From CAVZXS01 sp963779325 (GTDB lineage Bacteria > Bacteroidota > Bacteroidia > Chitinophagales > Chitinophagaceae): DNA of 64,000 nt. Every line of letters begins with the position of its first letter. Within the stretch, counting starts at the first letter, position 1. The DNA lies in contig CAVZXS010000002.1 in NCBI GenBank assembly GCA_963779325.1, forward strand, positions 186,001 through 250,000, given 5' to 3'. Below the pieces are notes generated by a model. That model was not told where the DNA came from. It did not search any database and worked only from the letters and a program-made list of their open reading frames with translations. The position numbers and the translations under genes were made by a program. Shown piece by piece: positions 1 through 8,714 of the stretch.

Positions 1-1012
1 CGCCGCACTGATCGGCTACTTCTTCAAACAAATTTCTTTTGGCCCGCAACTTTACCCGCAGCAGTTCTTTATCGTCGTTATTGCGCAGTGCACGGTACAA
101 ATCTTCATTATGCCAATAGCTGTAATTTTGCGCATTGGTGATGGATATAATATTACAAACCCCGCTTTGCAGTATCCATTTGCCGCATAAAGTGCTGTGA
201 TGCATTTTTGAAACACCATTTGCTTTGCCGGACAGTCTTAACGCCGCCAGTGTATGATCCAGTTCATCGCCGTCCGTTTGTGTAATGGCCCGTACTTCCG
301 TCAGTGGAATATCACAAAAGAAGCCCATCTTGTCTAAAAGGCTCATATTTGTTTTTTGATTGCCTGACTCTTCGGGTGTGTGGTTGGTAAAAACTAATCG
401 CTTTTTCAGTTCATCCGTATTTTTATATTTATTGTATAAATAAAATGCAAGCGGTAATGAATGCGATTCATTTAAATGAAAGGTATCCGGTTCCCAATTT
501 AACGCTTCAAGTAATTTAGCGCCGCCTTCTCCCAATAAGATAGCTGCCGCGATTTTTGTTTCGGGATTGGCGTCATACAGTTTGTGCGAAATGGTTTTGG
601 CTAAATAGTCATTTTCGGGCAAATCGGTAGTGAGAAAAAAAACAGGCGCCGTACTAAACACTTCGGGCGATAAATAATAAACCGTTACCCATACATCATG
701 ATGCGATACTTTGATCGTAAATTTTATATCCGTCTTTTTCAAAAAACCATAAATTTTTTCCTGGAACAGGATGTCCATTGTCTGATCATGCTTACGTACC
801 TGATCGTAGTACCCGTATTTCCACAAAATACCGATACCGACAATATTTTGTTGCAGCTCATAAGCGCTGCGCATGTGCGAGCCTGCTAAAAAACCCAGAC
901 CGCCTGCGTAAGTTTTTAATGATTGATGAATGCCAAACTCCATACAAAAATAGGCCACTCTTTTTTTAAAAGCTGCGTTAATACTGTATGGGTGAGTAAA
1001 AGAAAAAGGCAT
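1..1012 (-). CDS. glgP: alpha-glucan (glycogen/starch) phosphorylase, GT35, cut by window edge
   Basis: Reading the minus strand from an ATG at 1010-1012 gives an open frame of 337 codons running off the left edge. It begins MPFSFTHPYSINAAFKKR and continues with VAYFCMEFGIHQSL, then TYAGGLGFLAGSH, typical of the short alpha-glucan phosphorylase family, which releases glucose 1-phosphate from glycogen or maltodextrin using PLP. Further in, HLNESHSLPLAFYLY and FTNHTPEESGNQKTNM match the family core. The C-terminal half, with the PLP lysine, is outside the window. It starts 12 bp after the Hsp20 stop and is probably the last visible gene of the ATPase-Hsp20 cluster. The family call is firm; substrate preference cannot be read. 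Confidence 0.87.
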   Translation of the reverse strand, partial: MPFSFTHPYSINAAFKKRVAYFCMEFGIHQSLKTYAGGLGFLAGSHMRSAYELQQNIVGIGILWKYGYYDQVRKHDQTMDILFQEKIYGFLKKTDIKFTIKVSHHDVWVTVYYLSPEVFSTAPVFFLTTDLPENDYLAKTISHKLYDANPETKIAAAILLGEGGAKLLEALNWEPDTFHLNESHSLPLAFYLYNKYKNTDELKKRLVFTNHTPEESGNQKTNMSLLDKMGFFCDIPLTEVRAITQTDGDELDHTLAALRLSGKANGVSKMHHSTLCGKWILQSGVCNIISITNAQNYSYWHNEDLYRALRNNDDKELLRVKLRAKRNLFEEVADQCG

Positions 1013-1024
1013 GAAACTGAATCA

Positions 1025-1471
1025 TTAATAAACGATAATTTGTTTAGTATCGGGTGCTGAAGGCTCATTAGATTTAGGTATATACAGGCTTAAGATACCC
1101 TGCCTGTATTCGGCGCTTATAAATTCAGTGTCCGCATTGTCGGGTAAAAGAATATGACGTTCAAAAGATTTTGTATCAAACTCATGTATCTGCATTTTCT
1201 TTACCTTGAATTCTTCTCTATGCTTATCCGGCACCACTATCGATAAAATAGTATCATGCAGATAAACAAAAATGTTCTCTCGTTTTGCCCCCGGCACTAC
1301 CACTTCTATAGTAAAACACTCCTTGAATTCATCCATATTTACAAGCGGTTGCTCCGCAAAATGCCTGCCCTTGGTTTGTAATTCTTCCACCAATGACTTT
1401 ACTTCCCGCGGCGGATTATATTCTCCGGGGTAAACTGTATATTCTTTCGTATAGGTTAATTGCTCTCTCAT
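1025..1471 (-). CDS. small heat shock protein, Hsp20/alpha-crystallin family
   Basis: This 148-aa protein carries an alpha-crystallin domain at about residues 40-140. VNMDEFKECFTIEVVVPGA resembles the domain start, and the C-terminal AEYRQGILSLYIPK matches the family A-x-x-x-N-G-x-L-x-I-x-x-P signature with Gln in place of Asn. Such proteins are ATP-independent holdases in the cytoplasm. It lies 70 bp after the P-type ATPase and 12 bp before the phosphorylase, all on the minus strand, so one transcript is likely. The possible Crp/Fnr box upstream of the ATPase would then control it too. Confidence 0.88.
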   Translation of the reverse strand: MREQLTYTKEYTVYPGEYNPPREVKSLVEELQTKGRHFAEQPLVNMDEFKECFTIEVVVPGAKRENIFVYLHDTILSIVVPDKHREEFKVKKMQIHEFDTKSFERHILLPDNADTEFISAEYRQGILSLYIPKSNEPSAPDTKQIIVY

Positions 1472-1541
1472 TTGAGTAATAAAATTATTATATTAATTTA
1501 CCGCTTATACTGACGGTGATAATGATAAACGATGATTGGAA

Positions 1542-4148
1542 TCATAGTCGGGCGACTTTGCGCCGTTTAATCAGTTTCTCTATCTCTACCGCTATAAAAA
1601 TTACCGAAGAAATGGCTATGCAAAAAACAAGTTCTTTTACAGTTAAAGGTTGTGTTTTAAAAATTTCATTAAAAAACGGAATATAGATAATACCCATCTG
1701 CAGGAAAAAAGTAATAACAACGGTTATAATTAATTTAGGATTGGAAAATATACCCTGCCGAAATAAAGAAATTTTTTCTGAACGAATAGCCATTACGTGC
1801 ATTAGTTGCCCCAAACAAAGAACGGTGAACACCATGGTTTGCCAATGGGTATCATTAATATGTATAGCGTAGGCCTGCGTACCGATTGTTAATGCCGCCA
1901 GCAAAAGACCTACCCACATTACGTGAACGCCCAGTCCGTCCGCGAAAATGCTTTGCCCCGGATTGCGCGGCGGACGCTGCATAATATTTTTTTCAGCAGG
2001 CTCTACCGCCAATGCTAATCCCGGTAAACCATCCGTAACCAAATTGATCCATAAAATATGAATGGGTAAGAGCGGAATGGGTAATGCGAAAAAAGGGGCT
2101 AAAAAAATAGTCCATATCTCCGCCGAATTGCCGGTGAGTACGTAGCGTATAAATTTCCGGATATTATCAAAAATACGTCGACCTTCTTTTACAGCTTTTA
2201 CAATGGTAGCGAAATTATCATCCAATAAAATCATGTGCGCCGCTTCTTTCGAAACATCGGTGCCGGTAATACCCATCGCCACGCCTATGTCGGCATGCTT
2301 CAGTGCCGGCGCATCATTTACACCATCTCCTGTCATGGCCACATATTCACCTCTATGCTGCAATGCTTTTACAATATTTAATTTTTGCTCCGGCGAAACC
2401 CTTGCATATACTTTTATATGATCCACCACATCCTGCAAATCTTCCGCAGTCATGTTGTTTAATTCCGCTCCGCTTAATATCCTGTCTTCTTTTTTTTCAA
2501 TGATACCAAGCCGTTTGGCAATAGTGGCCGCCGTTACGGGGTGATCGCCGGTTATCATTACCGGTTTTATGCCGGCTGTTTTACATTCGTGTACCGCAAG
2601 CCGTGCTTCTTCACGCGGCGGATCAATAATTCCCGCAATGCCTTTCAATTTTAATTGATTTTCTATTGCGGCAGGATTTATTTCAGCGGGCAGTTTGTCA
2701 AATACTCTTACCCCAAAACCCAATACACGTAAACCATCGGCTAACATTTTATTCAGCGGTTCTTCCCATGCCTTTGCAGCAGATACATCATCAGCTTTCA
2801 GCATCAGCATTTCCATGGCGCCTTTTACAATGGCTATATATTTATCGCCGTATTGGTGAACAGTGGTCATACATTTTCTTTCCGCATCAAAAGGAATTTC
2901 CGCTACCCGGGGAAATTCTTTTTCAAGTTCGGGTTTATTATATCCTTTCGAAAATGCATATTCATACAAAGCTGTTTCCGTAGGATCGCCCATGACAGCA
3001 TTGTTTTCGTCACGATACACATCATTGTTTAGCGCCATTGCTTTCATCAGCCAGTGGTAATCATCAGTATTTTTTATTGCCGGGGTTTCAATTTTATTAT
3101 TGATATAAAAGTCAGCACCGGCAATTTCTTCCACCGTCATTTTGTTGAGCGTAAGCGTACCGGTTTTATCGGTACAGATATAAGTTACAGAACCCAGGGT
3201 TTCCACAGCCGGCAGTTTTCTTATGAGCGCATTTTTTTTCACTAATTTTTTTGCGCCAATGGCCAATGCAATAGTAATGACAGCGGGCAATGCTTCAGGT
3301 ATGGCGGCTACCGCCAGGGATAAAGCCGTCAGCAACATCAGCACTATGTCTTCTCCGCGTAAATAACCCACCGCAAAAACAATGGCGCAAATAAATAATA
3401 CAATGTATGCAAGGTTTTTTCCAAATACGGCCAATCTTTTTTGCAGCGGTGTTTGTATGCCGGGTTCCTGCAGCATCTTGGCTATTTTTCCCAATTCTGT
3501 TTCCATAGCGGTTGCTACTACAATTCCTTTTCCGCGACCATAGGTAACATAAGTTCCTTTAAACGCTATGTTGATACGATCGCCGGGAGAAAGATCATGC
3601 GCTGTTAATTTGTTTGTTTGTTTTTCAATGGCCTGTGATTCGCCGGTAAGCGATGCTTCATTTACTTTCAGTTGTGCGGTTTCGTATAAACGGATATCGG
3701 CCGGCACTACATTGCCCGCTTCTAATAAAATAATATCGCCGGGTACCAATGCAGCAGATGAAACGGTCATTACAGAACCGGCCCTGGTTACTTTCACGTT
3801 CGCAACCGTCATCTTCTTTAATGCTTCCATCGCTTTTTCGGCACGGTACTCCTGTATAAAACCAACAACAGCATTTAAAATAACAATGGCGATGATTACA
3901 ATGGTATCAGTAACATCGCCCAGCAATCCGGATATGATGGCGGCGGCCACCAGCACTAATATCATAAAATCCTTAAACTGGTGCAGGAACAATACGAAGG
4001 GTGATTTTTTCTTTGCCGCCGCAATTTCATTGGGGCCGTAAGTTTCTAATCTTTTTTCGGCTTCAATAGTGGTGAGGCCTTCCGACGAACTTTGTGTTAG
4101 TTCCAGTACCTCTTTTATATCGGTAAGATGCCAGTTCATCAACAACAT
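1542..4148 (-). CDS. P-type cation-transporting ATPase (PacL/PMR1-like, probably Ca2+)
   Basis: An 868-aa P-type ATPase with all hallmarks. LTGES is at 167-171 (actuator), PEALP at 284-288 in the ion-binding helix, the phosphorylated Asp327 in DKTGT, MGDPTE at 386-391 in the nucleotide-binding domain, TGDHP at 533-537 and TGDGVNDAP at 606-614. An N-terminal cation-ATPase domain (about 5-60) and four C-terminal membrane helices (about 690-860) complete a type IIA pump. PEALP rather than a CPx motif argues against heavy-metal P1B pumps and for Ca2+ or another hard cation. A second ATG at 4139 (MNWHLTDI) fits family starts better than the ATG at 4148. Probable first gene of the run with Hsp20 and the phosphorylase. 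Confidence 0.92.
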   Translation of the reverse strand: MLLMNWHLTDIKEVLELTQSSSEGLTTIEAEKRLETYGPNEIAAAKKKSPFVLFLHQFKDFMILVLVAAAIISGLLGDVTDTIVIIAIVILNAVVGFIQEYRAEKAMEALKKMTVANVKVTRAGSVMTVSSAALVPGDIILLEAGNVVPADIRLYETAQLKVNEASLTGESQAIEKQTNKLTAHDLSPGDRINIAFKGTYVTYGRGKGIVVATAMETELGKIAKMLQEPGIQTPLQKRLAVFGKNLAYIVLFICAIVFAVGYLRGEDIVLMLLTALSLAVAAIPEALPAVITIALAIGAKKLVKKNALIRKLPAVETLGSVTYICTDKTGTLTLNKMTVEEIAGADFYINNKIETPAIKNTDDYHWLMKAMALNNDVYRDENNAVMGDPTETALYEYAFSKGYNKPELEKEFPRVAEIPFDAERKCMTTVHQYGDKYIAIVKGAMEMLMLKADDVSAAKAWEEPLNKMLADGLRVLGFGVRVFDKLPAEINPAAIENQLKLKGIAGIIDPPREEARLAVHECKTAGIKPVMITGDHPVTAATIAKRLGIIEKKEDRILSGAELNNMTAEDLQDVVDHIKVYARVSPEQKLNIVKALQHRGEYVAMTGDGVNDAPALKHADIGVAMGITGTDVSKEAAHMILLDDNFATIVKAVKEGRRIFDNIRKFIRYVLTGNSAEIWTIFLAPFFALPIPLLPIHILWINLVTDGLPGLALAVEPAEKNIMQRPPRNPGQSIFADGLGVHVMWVGLLLAALTIGTQAYAIHINDTHWQTMVFTVLCLGQLMHVMAIRSEKISLFRQGIFSNPKLIITVVITFFLQMGIIYIPFFNEIFKTQPLTVKELVFCIAISSVIFIAVEIEKLIKRRKVARL

Positions 4149-4208
4149 TTATTGTTAAAAAATATTGCAATGAAACTATTGCAAGTAAATTAAAGAAATT
4201 ATTTCCGG

Positions 4209-4252
4209 CAAAGTTCATATTCATTTGTAACTCGCCGGCTGACGATCATCAT
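4209..4252 (-). promoter_or_regulatory. putative Crp/Fnr-activated promoter of the ATPase-Hsp20-phosphorylase cluster
   Basis: The box CTGACGATCATCAT (4239-4252) has the TGA-N6-TCA form. On the minus strand, 22 nt separate it from GAACTTTG (4209-4216), close to the Bacteroidota -7 element TAnnTTTG. The spacing equals that at the clearer sites in the sulfur island. The start codon is about 60 nt further on. The first base of the -7 element is not T and the box is imperfect, so this is weaker than the island sites. Confidence 0.5.
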
Positions 4253-4374
4253 TATAATGAATGATTAGGTTCATTGAATACCCTGCGAACAACTATTATT
4301 TTTGCCAAAACGGGGTAAACTATTGAAAACCTTAGCAAATTTAACCCTGGTATACTACGTTTAAAAAAAATACA

Positions 4375-4827
4375 GTGAATTCTGCAAAAGAATATCCGGT
4401 GAAACTATGGATCTGCCCCAAATGCGGACGTCAATTTGAACGCAGTGGTCAATCACATTCCTGCAAGTCTTTTCCGATAGGACTGCATTTTAAAGGAAAG
4501 CCCGGCGGAAAGTTATTATATGAGAAATTTAAACGGGCTGTAAGAAGCCAACTTGGTTCTTTTAAAATAGAATCATTGGAATGTTGCATTCATTTTGTAA
4601 GCACATTCACATTTGCGGCCGTTAAAATTTTTAAAGATAAGATACAGGTGGATTTTGCTTTAAGCCAAAAGCTGAAAAGCAAAAGGTTTGACCGGTTTCT
4701 GCAAATATCAGCTAATCGTTACCTGTATTATTTTGACATCAGCCATGCAGATGAAATTGAAAATGAACTGCTGGAATGGATTAAAGAAGCTCACGATAAA
4801 AAAAGAGAAGCAGAAAAAGCGGATTGA
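4375..4827 (+). CDS. DUF5655 domain protein with N-terminal zinc-ribbon-like motif
   Basis: A 150-aa protein from a GTG start; no in-frame ATG lies near. Residues 12-30 hold CPKCGRQFERSGQSHSC, a C-x2-C with further His/Cys that looks like a small zinc-binding motif. The rest (about 40-140) resembles the DUF5655 domain (FKRAVRSQLG, KIQVDFALSQKL, HADEIENELLEWIKEA). The function of the family is not known. It stands alone between the minus-strand ATPase cluster and a convergent minus-strand pair, so genome context gives no clue. Confidence 0.75.
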   Translation: MNSAKEYPVKLWICPKCGRQFERSGQSHSCKSFPIGLHFKGKPGGKLLYEKFKRAVRSQLGSFKIESLECCIHFVSTFTFAAVKIFKDKIQVDFALSQKLKSKRFDRFLQISANRYLYYFDISHADEIENELLEWIKEAHDKKREAEKAD

Positions 4828-4977
4828 TTGATTTTTTTTAACCGCAAAAAAATTACAACTAAGTATTTAACGAAGTTGCCTCACAAAGCGGCAGAGTAAA
4901 CAGAAATTGATAACAAGTATTCTTATCCTCCGCGATCTCTGCGCCTCAGCGTGCAAAAAAATATTTTGGGACAGCCC

Positions 4978-5427
4978 TTACTGTTTTTCAAACCGCCCTG
5001 TCTTATTTTTTATTTTTATTCTGTACATCACGTGTTTTACTCTTGTACTGTCATCCACTTTAGCCGTTGCTTCATGTTCATGCGCATGTATAGTACTGCT
5101 CGTCATCAATGTAAATACACGTCCGAAAAGAATATCTCTCGCCTTTTCCGCTTCTTTATCTTTCAGCTCTTCAAATTTGCCGTATACAATCACACTCTGC
5201 CAGTTGCGCATATCACTCATCATGTCTACTTCAAAGCATACATTTTTATTTTTTCGAAGGATGTTCAATTTCATACCTTCATTTGTTTGCCCGTAAATGT
5301 ATTCGCCATCATACGTATATGTTACAGGTACAATATAAGGCTGCTTGCCGTCGGCGCAGGCTATTCTGCCCACCACCCGGCTGGAAAGCACATTTTCTAT
5401 TTGGTCATCATTTAATTGTCCAAGCAT
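4978..5427 (-). CDS. pyridoxamine 5'-phosphate oxidase-fold (PPOX) flavin-binding protein
   Basis: A 149-aa single-domain protein with the split-barrel PPOX signature: VVGRIACADG, then PYIVPVTYTYDGEYIYG (about 30-46), GMKLNILRKNKNVCFEVD and WQSVIVYGKFEEL. Members bind FMN or F420, or are heme-related; the reaction is not determined here. It follows the DUF892 gene by 12 bp on the same strand, so the two are likely cotranscribed. In Bacteroidota such short PPOX proteins often accompany stress or low-oxygen genes, which fits the neighbours but is an inference. Confidence 0.85.
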   Translation of the reverse strand: MLGQLNDDQIENVLSSRVVGRIACADGKQPYIVPVTYTYDGEYIYGQTNEGMKLNILRKNKNVCFEVDMMSDMRNWQSVIVYGKFEELKDKEAEKARDILFGRVFTLMTSSTIHAHEHEATAKVDDSTRVKHVMYRIKIKNKTGRFEKQ

Positions 5428-5439
5428 GATTTTTGTTTT

Positions 5440-5964
5440 CTACTGAGGTAATACAATTGGCGCTTTCGCCTTGCTATTAATTTCATGTTCGGCTAATTGA
5501 GATAAACGGTCATCAATTTGTTTTTCACTTACTTCCGCTTCATAAAAAACGGATGCGGGTTTTTCCATACCCAGCGCCTTTGCAAATGCAGCGGCGGTGC
5601 CGTACGTACTTATTTTAAAGTGATTGATAGACTGGATGCAGGCCAACAGGCACGCATCCTTTACTTCCGCATCCGTGCAAGCATACATTTTTTCGCCTGT
5701 TTCTTCAATAAACGCTTTCATTACCCTGTTCGTAAGGCTGAGCGAACTGATATTTTCTTCCTCAAAAAAAATTTCAAATTTTTGCACATGCTGTTTTACA
5801 TAGTCCAGGTACTTCTGCAATACCGCTTTCAGTTTTACCGACCCGGCTTTGCTTATCCATTCCGGTAAAATATTTCTTAACTGTATCTCGGCGCTTGTAA
5901 ATTGACGGGCATCATAGTCCAGCAGGTTGTGCAATGTGGTGATGGTTTGGTTATTGTCTGCCAT
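5440..5964 (-). CDS. DUF892 ferritin-like protein (YciE/YciF type)
   Basis: A 174-aa all-helical protein of the DUF892 family, which adopts a ferritin-like four-helix bundle. It has TLHNLLDYDARQFTSAE near the start, EFFEE-type acidic positions around 65-71, and the family's ACLLACIQSINHFKISTYGTA at about residues 106-126, where His and Glu would line a di-metal site. YciE/YciF proteins are stress-induced with an unresolved role. It precedes the PPOX gene by 12 bp. The 209-bp region upstream, shared with a divergent hydrolase gene, contains a TGA-N6-TCA box at 6037-6048. Confidence 0.85.
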   Translation of the reverse strand: MADNNQTITTLHNLLDYDARQFTSAEIQLRNILPEWISKAGSVKLKAVLQKYLDYVKQHVQKFEIFFEEENISSLSLTNRVMKAFIEETGEKMYACTDAEVKDACLLACIQSINHFKISTYGTAAAFAKALGMEKPASVFYEAEVSEKQIDDRLSQLAEHEINSKAKAPIVLPQ

Positions 5965-6035
5965 AATAGTTGATTTTATTCTGCGAAATTACCCGAATGA
6001 CGAAGTATTAATAATGACCGCTATCAAGTAAAACC

Positions 6036-6079
6036 TTGACAGTCCTCATTGAGTTCCGGTTTTAAATGGAGTTGCTTTG
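6036..6079 (+). promoter_or_regulatory. possible Crp/Fnr box with -7-like element in divergent region
   Basis: TTGACAGTCCTCAT (6036-6049) keeps TGA-N6-TCA. On the plus strand, 22 nt lead to TTGCTTTG (6072-6079), five of six fixed positions of TAnnTTTG, upstream of the hydrolase gene at 6174. Towards the DUF892 gene the 22-nt position holds only a poor match. One half-site is imperfect, so this is tentative. Confidence 0.3.
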
Positions 6080-6173
6080 ATAAGAGAAATTTGATAAGAG
6101 AAAGATGAACTGCTTGCAGATGTTTAGCAATTGATAAAGTAAGCGGTTGTAAAAGCGAGAAACTTAAAAAAAA

Positions 6174-7049
6174 GTGAAGAATTTAACCAACCCCGGAATT
6201 AAGGATAAAAATGAAGGCTTCTTTTATAAAGTAAGAGACGGGTGCAAATTATTTCTCTATGATTACCTTCCTGTTGAGAATTATAATGCTGCTATATTCA
6301 TAATTTCCGGTATCACCGGAATAAATCACCATAGTGAAAAAGATATCATTCAGCTTTTAGCTAATAATGAAAACAGGGTTGTTGTAATCCATCCCCGCGG
6401 TACGGGATATTCAGATGGTGTACGCGGAGACATATTAAACTTCAGCGATTTTATAAATGACTACTCAGAGATTATACTCCATGATAAAGACTATGACTCT
6501 AAACAACATAAAGTATTTCTGTTTGGCCACAGCATGTCAACGGCAGTACTGTTGGCTGCTGCGGAGAACTTAAAGAATATTGCCGGTGCCATTCTTGTAA
6601 ATCCGCCATATATACAAAAAAAGGCAAAAGGTATGTCGCCCGGTTTTGGACAATACTTAAAATATGCCTTTTATTATCTTTTTGCAAAACACAAACTCAT
6701 CGTTAATATGGCAGGCGACCCTTCAAAAATAGAAAACGAAGAAGACAGGCATGATGCAGAGCAAAGAGCAAATGATAACTTTTTGGTTAAGCATTTCAGT
6801 ATGTATTACATGAGCGAAGTAAGAAAACTGATTAATTCGTCGCTTGATTATTGCCAAAAAGCTGATTATCCTTTGCTGTTGATTTACGGAATGAAGGATA
6901 GTATTGCAGATAAAAAAGGCTGTGATTTAATTTATAAAAACTGGAAACATGAGAACAAAGAATATCAATTAATTAAAAACGGCACTCATGGAAAATCAAC
7001 TGTACTGCTATCAAAGGAAATTATTAATAAATGGATAAAGGACAAGTAG
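6174..7049 (+). CDS. alpha/beta hydrolase, monoacylglycerol lipase-like
   Basis: A 291-aa cytoplasmic alpha/beta hydrolase starting at GTG (no usable ATG nearby). The oxyanion strand is followed by HPRGTGYSDG (73-82). The nucleophile elbow GHSMS places Ser120. A late GMKDSIAD supplies the likely acid and NGTHGKS the likely histidine. There is no signal peptide. The lid region (about 140-215) is rich in charged residues. Substrate is unknown. Its TAG stop overlaps the first bases of a palindromic repeat element, so the element probably abuts or provides the 3' end. Confidence 0.82.
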   Translation: MKNLTNPGIKDKNEGFFYKVRDGCKLFLYDYLPVENYNAAIFIISGITGINHHSEKDIIQLLANNENRVVVIHPRGTGYSDGVRGDILNFSDFINDYSEIILHDKDYDSKQHKVFLFGHSMSTAVLLAAAENLKNIAGAILVNPPYIQKKAKGMSPGFGQYLKYAFYYLFAKHKLIVNMAGDPSKIENEEDRHDAEQRANDNFLVKHFSMYYMSEVRKLINSSLDYCQKADYPLLLIYGMKDSIADKKGCDLIYKNWKHENKEYQLIKNGTHGKSTVLLSKEIINKWIKDK

Positions 7050-7186
7050 AAGCTGTTTGGGTTATTTGCTTTTATTTATTTGGCTAATCCGCCGGCCTCA
7101 ATTTGTATTGCCATGTGGCAATACAAAGAAAATACAACCGGCTTTAACCAAACTATATGTAGTTGAAATTAATTCAAACGGTTTCT
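7047..7186. repeat. palindromic intergenic element, copy 1
   Basis: About 140 bp with outer ends TAGAAGCTGTTT... and ...AAACGGTTTCT, inner arms TTTGGCTAATCCGCCGG / CCGGCTTTAACCAAA, and a central palindrome TTTGTATTGCCA-TG-TGGCAATACAAA (7102-7127). The whole unit aligns to the reverse complement of 15617-15768. It carries no gene. It resembles a MITE or large REP-like unit. The 3' end of the hydrolase gene overlaps its left end. Confidence 0.8.
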
Positions 7187-7210
7187 TTAATTTTTAAATA
7201 AAGATAGATA

Positions 7211-7546
7211 TTGACAAATACTGCAAAACTAAATATCATAAAATTAATTCATACCATCATCTGGGTATTTTTTAATATAGTAATTTTTTATTTGTATTAT
7301 GCAGCCATTACAAATAAAATAGACTACCGGGTTTTGGTATGCATCGGTTTGATACTGTTGGAAGGGTTTGTGTTGCTGGTATTTAAAATGTTTTGCCCCA
7401 TTACGGTAATTGCCGGAAAATATACCGACTCGAGAAAAGACAACTTTGATATTTTTTTGCCCAATTGGCTGGCTAAATACAACAAGTTAATCTACACATG
7501 CCTTTTTATTATCGTTCTCATTATCCTCGGGTTTCGTGTTTTGTAA
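7211..7546 (+). CDS. small membrane protein, four predicted helices
   Basis: A 111-aa hydrophobic protein from a TTG start at 7211, since the only methionine in the frame is deep inside (MFCPIT). Hydrophobic segments lie at about 12-31, 41-59 and 92-110, with a CPIT motif after the second. This layout distantly recalls DUF2784-like proteins, but I do not recognise the family with confidence. It directly follows the palindromic element and precedes a 2TM-domain gene by 116 bp. Start choice is the least certain part. Confidence 0.55.
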   Translation: MTNTAKLNIIKLIHTIIWVFFNIVIFYLYYAAITNKIDYRVLVCIGLILLEGFVLLVFKMFCPITVIAGKYTDSRKDNFDIFLPNWLAKYNKLIYTCLFIIVLIILGFRVL

Positions 7547-7662
7547 GTAAAATTTGGCTATTGTTTATAGCTAATATGACAACAATCACAGCAGGGCTTG
7601 ACGCAAAACATTTTTAAATGTAAGCTAATGCTGTTGCTTTGGTAATTAAAAACCTGTCAATC

Positions 7663-7926
7663 ATGAAAGAAGAAAAAGATGCCGAATTATGGCAGCGGGC
7701 AAAAGCAAGGGCCGATTTTAAAACACACTTGGCTTCTTATATAATCGTTAATAGTATGTTATGGTTAATCTGGATTTTTACCGGCGGCATTCACTCATAT
7801 CCATGGCCAATATGGCCGGCATTTGGCTGGGGGATTGGATTAATATTTAATTATTTAAGTGTTTACAAATTCAGTGACACCGCGGAAAAAGAATATGAGA
7901 AGCTGAAAAGAGATAATGCTCGTTAA
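7663..7926 (+). CDS. 2TM domain-containing protein
   Basis: From the ATG at 7663 this is an 87-aa protein. A charged N-terminus (MKEEKDAELWQRAKARADF) leads to KTHLASYIIVNSMLWLIW, then GGIHSYPWPIWPAFGWGIGL and a C-terminal helix YKFSDTAEKEYEKLKRD. Two membrane helices with a W-P-rich loop between them are diagnostic of the 2TM domain. The domain also occurs fused to LytTR or histidine-kinase proteins in Bacteroidota, but here it stands alone. Its role is unknown. An upstream TTG at 7639 is a less likely start. Confidence 0.82.
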   Translation: MKEEKDAELWQRAKARADFKTHLASYIIVNSMLWLIWIFTGGIHSYPWPIWPAFGWGIGLIFNYLSVYKFSDTAEKEYEKLKRDNAR

Positions 7927-8017
7927 AAAGTAAGGATACTTTAAAACTAAGTTTTGTCAATTGCTTATTGCATATTATAAATTGAGTTCAATTTTTCAAA
8001 AAAAATAATTTTAAAGC

Positions 8018-8206
8018 ATGGCAAAGAAAAAACAACCTGTAAAACCGGCTGAAATTCCTTACCCGGGGAAACGGCCGGAAATAGAACCCGATCAAGTGCC
8101 GGAAAATCCTGTTCCTCCCGAGGAAGTACCTGATATAATACCGGATGAAGAGCCTTTTGAAACACCTGCGCCTCATGAAGTACCCGAACCCGGTGAAGGA
8201 CCATAG
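8018..8206 (+). CDS. small acidic proline-rich protein
   Basis: A 62-aa protein with a basic start (MAKKKQPVKP) followed by about 50 residues made almost entirely of Pro, Glu, Asp, Val and Ile in repeats such as PEIEPDQVPE, PVPPEEVPD and HEVPEPGEGP. Low complexity and no predicted fold. Similar short PxE-type proteins occur in other Bacteroidota genomes, which supports a real gene, but no function is known. It is followed after 31 bp by the PEBP gene. Confidence 0.6.
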   Translation: MAKKKQPVKPAEIPYPGKRPEIEPDQVPENPVPPEEVPDIIPDEEPFETPAPHEVPEPGEGP

Positions 8207-8237
8207 TTTTTTTAGATGAATTAAAAATGAACAACTG

Positions 8238-8708
8238 ATGAAATATATTGACAAGGCGGTTGACTATAAACAAATGGGTATTTCAAGCACAGCCTTTAAA
8301 AACGGCGAAATGATTCCGGCAAAATATACCTGCGACGGAGCCAATGTAAATCCTCCCTTAGATATAAAAGATATTCCCGACGAAACGAAATGTCTTGTAC
8401 TGATTGCAGACGATCCTGATGCGCCTATTGGTACATGGGTGCATTGGGTAGTGTGGAATATTCCTGTAACACATCACATCAAAGAAAATGCGGTACATGG
8501 TAGAGAGGGTATTAATGATTTTCAGGAACATCATTACGGCGGCCCTTGCCCGCCATCGGGCATACACCGTTATTTTTTTAAAATTTATGCGTTGGATGCA
8601 TTGTTGGATTTACCTGCCAATACAAAAAAATTGCCATTGGAAAAAGCGATGAGCGAACATATTATCGGTTTTGGCGAACTGATAGGGTTGTATACAAGAA
8701 ATAAATAA
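8238..8708 (+). CDS. YbhB/YbcL family PEBP (Raf kinase inhibitor-like) protein
   Basis: A 156-aa phosphatidylethanolamine-binding-fold protein. It shows the bacterial PEBP pattern: GEMIPAKYTCDGANVNPPL (about 23-41), LIADDPDAPIGTWVHWVVWNIP (about 55-76) with the DPDAP and HW residues lining the anion pocket, then GGPCPPSGIHRYFFKIYALD. There is no signal peptide, so a cytoplasmic location is likely. Bacterial members bind anionic ligands; their physiological role is undefined. It precedes a small membrane protein by 6 bp, suggesting cotranscription. Confidence 0.9.
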   Translation: MKYIDKAVDYKQMGISSTAFKNGEMIPAKYTCDGANVNPPLDIKDIPDETKCLVLIADDPDAPIGTWVHWVVWNIPVTHHIKENAVHGREGINDFQEHHYGGPCPPSGIHRYFFKIYALDALLDLPANTKKLPLEKAMSEHIIGFGELIGLYTRNK

Positions 8709-8714
8709 TGAAAA

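Noticed and set aside
7576..7616. TGA-N6-TCA box ATGACAACAATCAC before the 2TM gene, followed by CATTTTTA
   Set aside because: The distance to the -7-like element is 19 nt rather than 22, and the box is imperfect, so it was not listed as a regulon site.
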